From: Sclerodactyla briareus
Taxonomy: Eukaryota > Echinodermata > Holothuroidea > Dendrochirotida > Sclerodactylidae
Direction: 5' to 3'
NCBI GenBank assembly: GCA_026419785.1
Contig: JAODTK010005387.1
Span: 217,334 to 281,333, forward strand
DNA: 64,000 nt
Shown: positions 60,491-64,000 of the stretch, piece by piece
How positions within the stretch are numbered: position 1 is the first letter of the stretch
Layout: every line of letters begins with the position of its first letter
The notes under the pieces: generated by a model
What the model saw: only the letters and a program-made list of their open reading frames with translations
What the model was told of the DNA's origin: nothing
Database searches by the model: none
Position numbers and translations under genes: made by a program

Positions 60491-63400
60491 GAGCCAGTCA
60501 TACGTAATATTTTCAAACCTTAGGCACTTTAGAGTATACTAAGAGTAAAGATAAAATCTGAATAATTATCTAAATGATCTAAAACTAATGATAATTCTAA
60601 AATAATCATGTTAAGTCTAAACATGATATTCTCTGGATATCGTATCGATTCCGACGTATACCATTATACAAACCGTGTCGAGTTTACCGCATCAAATTGA
60701 AGTAACGGCAACGCACGAGTGGAGTTCTATTGAGTTGTACCTCGCATTCCCACATCACGTTCTTATCGATGCCCATTGCAAATTAAGCGTTATCGTGGGA
60801 AAAGGGGAAAATTTTTTAACGGCATGACCTACTTCCTTGATTGAATTTCGCTGCAGAAGAGGCAGCAATTACATCCGTTATCCTCGTGCGAGCTTGCGAT
60901 GTCGCCTTCTGAGGCCATAGGTTGAGTCAATCCCTGAGGGTCAGGCTTATTTGACATCAGGTCTTGTCGTTCATGCTCTTTTAAGCTCCACAAATCCTAA
61001 TCAGACCTGTTCTCCAGCCGTTAGGAGGCTGTCGTGTGATGACTAGCGTGAAAAGGACAATTTTATTGAAAGAACTTCTCTGCAAACGAAGCCTACTCGA
61101 TAAAATGAAGACGGACTAAGGTTTATATGCAGATACCAAAAGCCAGTTGCTTGTTGGCCAACTTCGCAATAGTTTAACAAAACGACGCTGTTATCCGTAC
61201 TTCCTAACTCTATGAGCATCGTGTCGAAGATGACACGAACAGATATTATGCAATGTAGTCCTACTCGTAAGATAATTTCATACATTCTGTTCCTTACAAT
61301 CTGTACAATATACGAATAGCTTCGAAGATGTTTCAACACAAACTTGGGTCGTATTAACGGTTTAATTTTCCACCATCGTAGCGAAATTTGAATAGCATGA
61401 CTCCATTTCTTCGTATTAGTGCTGTTTCGAAAAATAATCACTTGACAGCGTTAGGCCCGAGGTAACCGCGTACGTACTATACCAAGCCCAATTGATTGTA
61501 AGCAGCAATGTACTATTGTGGCTAATAATTCCATTTATTTAAAGGAGAACTTCCTCTTGCCTCTCCCACTTACAGTTTTAAGCCCATATAATTGTTGACT
61601 AACCAACCAGTAAATTCTCGTATTCGGCGGAAATACATTACTGCATGATTGGCAATTTTCAGCTGGATACAGGTACTGCTGTCCATATACCGTGGTCCTT
61701 CCAGGGCGGGCAATTCAAAGCTACTGAAGGCTAACGAGCTCGTCTGTCCTTTGAAAGACTCATAGAATATAAAGTACCAACATAATGAGTTGTTAACTTC
61801 TTTAAATCATTCACTCAAGAAAAACAAGGAAAAAAATAACTGACACATCGAACGTTGTGGGATTGAATGAGGTCCTATCTTAATGTATAGATCCATTTTA
61901 TAACAAGGCATCTCGTACCACTTACGTGGCCAGAACTGTGCCTCTATCCCGTTTCTCTGAGAAATATTGGGTCTATTTAAAGAACAACAACACCTCTGCA
62001 TCACGATGACTGTCCTAACATACTTCCTCTCTTCCTGTCCGATCACGGTCGTCATATTTCATATCTGTCCTAGCCAAAACGACTCTGAGGCAGACCAAGC
62101 ATATAATGGGAAGTGAATACTATAGGCGTCAGTACTTGCAGTACAGTGGAGTATACGCCCAAGAAGATCGTTGTTCGATTTAAAAGGTTAACAAAGTTCG
62201 TCAAAGCCAACTTGCACTACTTCTGTGTATCAGGACTTTTGTGATTTACATTGTTTCCACCTTTCCTCTCTGAAGCCCTTCATCACACTCCGCATAATCC
62301 TGCTAGCGCATATCGCGGAAATAATTACAACACGCGTGCCCCTCTCTCATATTCCATATGTTTATTATCCCAAACATGAAGCTGTGACATCAAGAAGGAT
62401 AGTTACCGCCACAGTGCGCGATCTGAAAACACTAAACCTTCAGGAATCCAAGATAGCTCTATTTAATTTTCGGTTTTTCGCCGGTGTGATGACTGCGGCC
62501 CCATTAAACATTCATGGTTTCATCAACTTCAACGTCCGCCCGATTAATCATTCTTACTAAGGACAGCTTCTACAGTGCCTGGTTCTCGTCCGTCAATGTG
62601 TAATAGAGTATCAATATAAAAGTCAGGTGTACCCTGCTTTTCTTATTGAAGGAATATAAATTTCCCTAGTTGTTTCCAACGTGGATAGGAGTGTCCTTTA
62701 ACGACAGGTAGGGGCGTAAATTCGGAGTGTAGTGGTAAGTGTGGATTGGGCTTGGTGACACCCGGTCTCTGGCCGCAGAAAATTTGGGAGATAAAATTTG
62801 CGAAAATGTCAGTCTCCAGGCACATCCTCCTCCCCCCCCCCCCCCCATTGAAATGTGTGGCATTTGTTTTATGCGCCCCTGTTTTGCAGGGTGAAGAAAT
62901 AAAATGGAAATTTATGTTTGACTTCTTGTACTCATTTTCTTCTGTAGAATGCTAGGGATTAAAGTTGGCGTTATCGAATGAAACGACATGAATCCTAACC
63001 GCGCGCAAACGGCTCTTCCCCCGCTCTTACTCCGTCATACCAAGAACGACGCACCTACTTCAGTATTTAAGCAGAGGTGTTAGTAAAGGTGTATTCTCTA
63101 CTCACCTGGTGTACATTCCTTCATTGAGAAAACCAACATACCATCATGTTTTAGCCAGAATCGAATGTTTCTATTCTATTTTTGTTTGTCTAATTCAGGT
63201 CTCAAGGGGGGATATATTCATGTGGGCACATAACACTACCTCCGCTTGTTCTGATGTTGTTATGGGCGCACGTGTCATTTGTCCTTTCTGTGCCGTATAT
63301 TCCCGTCTACGTGTCGGATTGTTTTCTTCCACGTATACTGTCACGATTTGCTTATTCAGCACGACACCGTTCCGGGCCTACTGACCGCCGCGTGCTGATA

Positions 63401-64000
63401 TCCTATTATTTATTAGTGATATTTATTGTTACACCTTTTAGCTACGCACGACCAGTCTGAGGAAGCCAGCACATCTGGCAGTCAATGCCCCTCGTCACTT
63501 TTCATCAATAGCCTAAATGTGCATGTTAAGGTTTAAAAAATTTTATAAACCAAGAGGCGTCCCCTGCTCCTAAGCGCGTATAGTAACAATTTCATGACGG
63601 GGATTCATTTTGTTAATCGTATATATAGTAACTATATGCGAATGGGCCATTCCGGTGTTCTACCAATTTTACAACCACCGCCGTTATTGGCACTGCGTGG
63701 TTTGCTTATAAAAGAACCGGTTGCATTCATATTGGAGTATAGGGTATGGATTCGTAGTCATGTTTTAAACATGCTGGAACAGGTATCTTGTTTGAAATTC
63801 CATGCCAATGACCCTTCTCATGCCAGGGCCCTTATAAGCAAATTTTCGAGCATTGTTTGAATGAACTATTATTAAGGACTCATTTCGTAAATATAGCGTG
63901 ACAAACATTTAGGCTGACACCCCACCGCTTCGCTAGGTATTTTTCTGAATTGGTTTTGGTGGTAGTGTTTTGCTGCTTGAGCCTTTGTTTGGGGGTGGGG
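60491..64000. other. Gene-poor stretch with one C run
   Basis: No gene was recognised. A C run of about 15 bases lies at 62832-62846. Open frames up to 132 codons (61043-61441, minus) and 111 codons (62225-62560, plus) contain no motif I can name and are about the length expected by chance. Confidence 0.4.

Noticed and set aside
61043-61441. 132-codon open frame on the minus strand
   Set aside because: It has no recognisable domain and its length is within chance expectation.

Overview
The window reads as non-coding DNA from a marine deuterostome invertebrate, most likely an echinoderm. The basis is one recognisable host gene (a RAD51-paralogue of the XRCC2 type with a spliceable intron), CR1/L2/Jockey-like LINE tails, Penelope-like RT and GIY-YIG remains, tRNA-derived SINEs, many long G or C homopolymers, and frequent TAGGCCTA words. 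The species call is an inference, not a match.

Layout. 0.6-2.1 kb: two LINE reverse-transcriptase tails facing each other, the right one interrupted by a G-rich insert. 3.3-4.4 kb: a diverged direct repeat and a small hAT-like MITE. 5.1-6.1 kb: a dispersed element built from three 313-bp units beside a TATG microsatellite. 6.3-6.9 kb: a LINE 3' end. 7.6-8.6 kb: a second dispersed element with repeated GGGCGTGGC and GGCCATCTTGG motifs. 8.76-8.93 kb: a LINE C-terminus. 9.06-10.12 kb: XRCC2, with a branch point and 3' splice site just upstream. The XRCC2 frame is broken by about seven shifts, all in the same -1 direction, plus one in-frame stop. 12.9 kb holds a tRNA-derived SINE and 13.4-13.8 kb a TTAA-flanked palindromic MITE.

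20-35 kb is the most structured part. It holds a partial MITE (20.2 kb), a motif array (23.1-23.9 kb), and two adjacent direct copies of a roughly 2.5-kb unit (27.26-31.69 and 32.06-34.59 kb). The first copy was later invaded by a MITE, a 313-bp-unit element and perhaps a third segment; the second copy keeps the matching empty positions. A second copy of the 7.6-kb element follows at 34.7-35.1 kb.

35-64 kb is mostly featureless sequence. It contains a TTAA MITE with about 43-bp inverted ends (39.8 kb), a SINE (41.3 kb), duplicated LINE-like 3' ends in ATTT repeats (42.6-43.2 kb), a LINE tail ending in a pentanucleotide repeat (44.6 kb), an unusually long unassigned ORF (51.8-52.5 kb), a near-identical 226-bp tandem duplication (54.7 kb), a Penelope-like element whose two parts point in opposite directions (57.0-59.1 kb), and a LINE fragment (60.3 kb).

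XRCC2 is the only host gene I can name. The rest is repeat biology, and no operon or pathway cluster is present. I ran no computation or search; boundaries of repeats are read by eye and are approximate.
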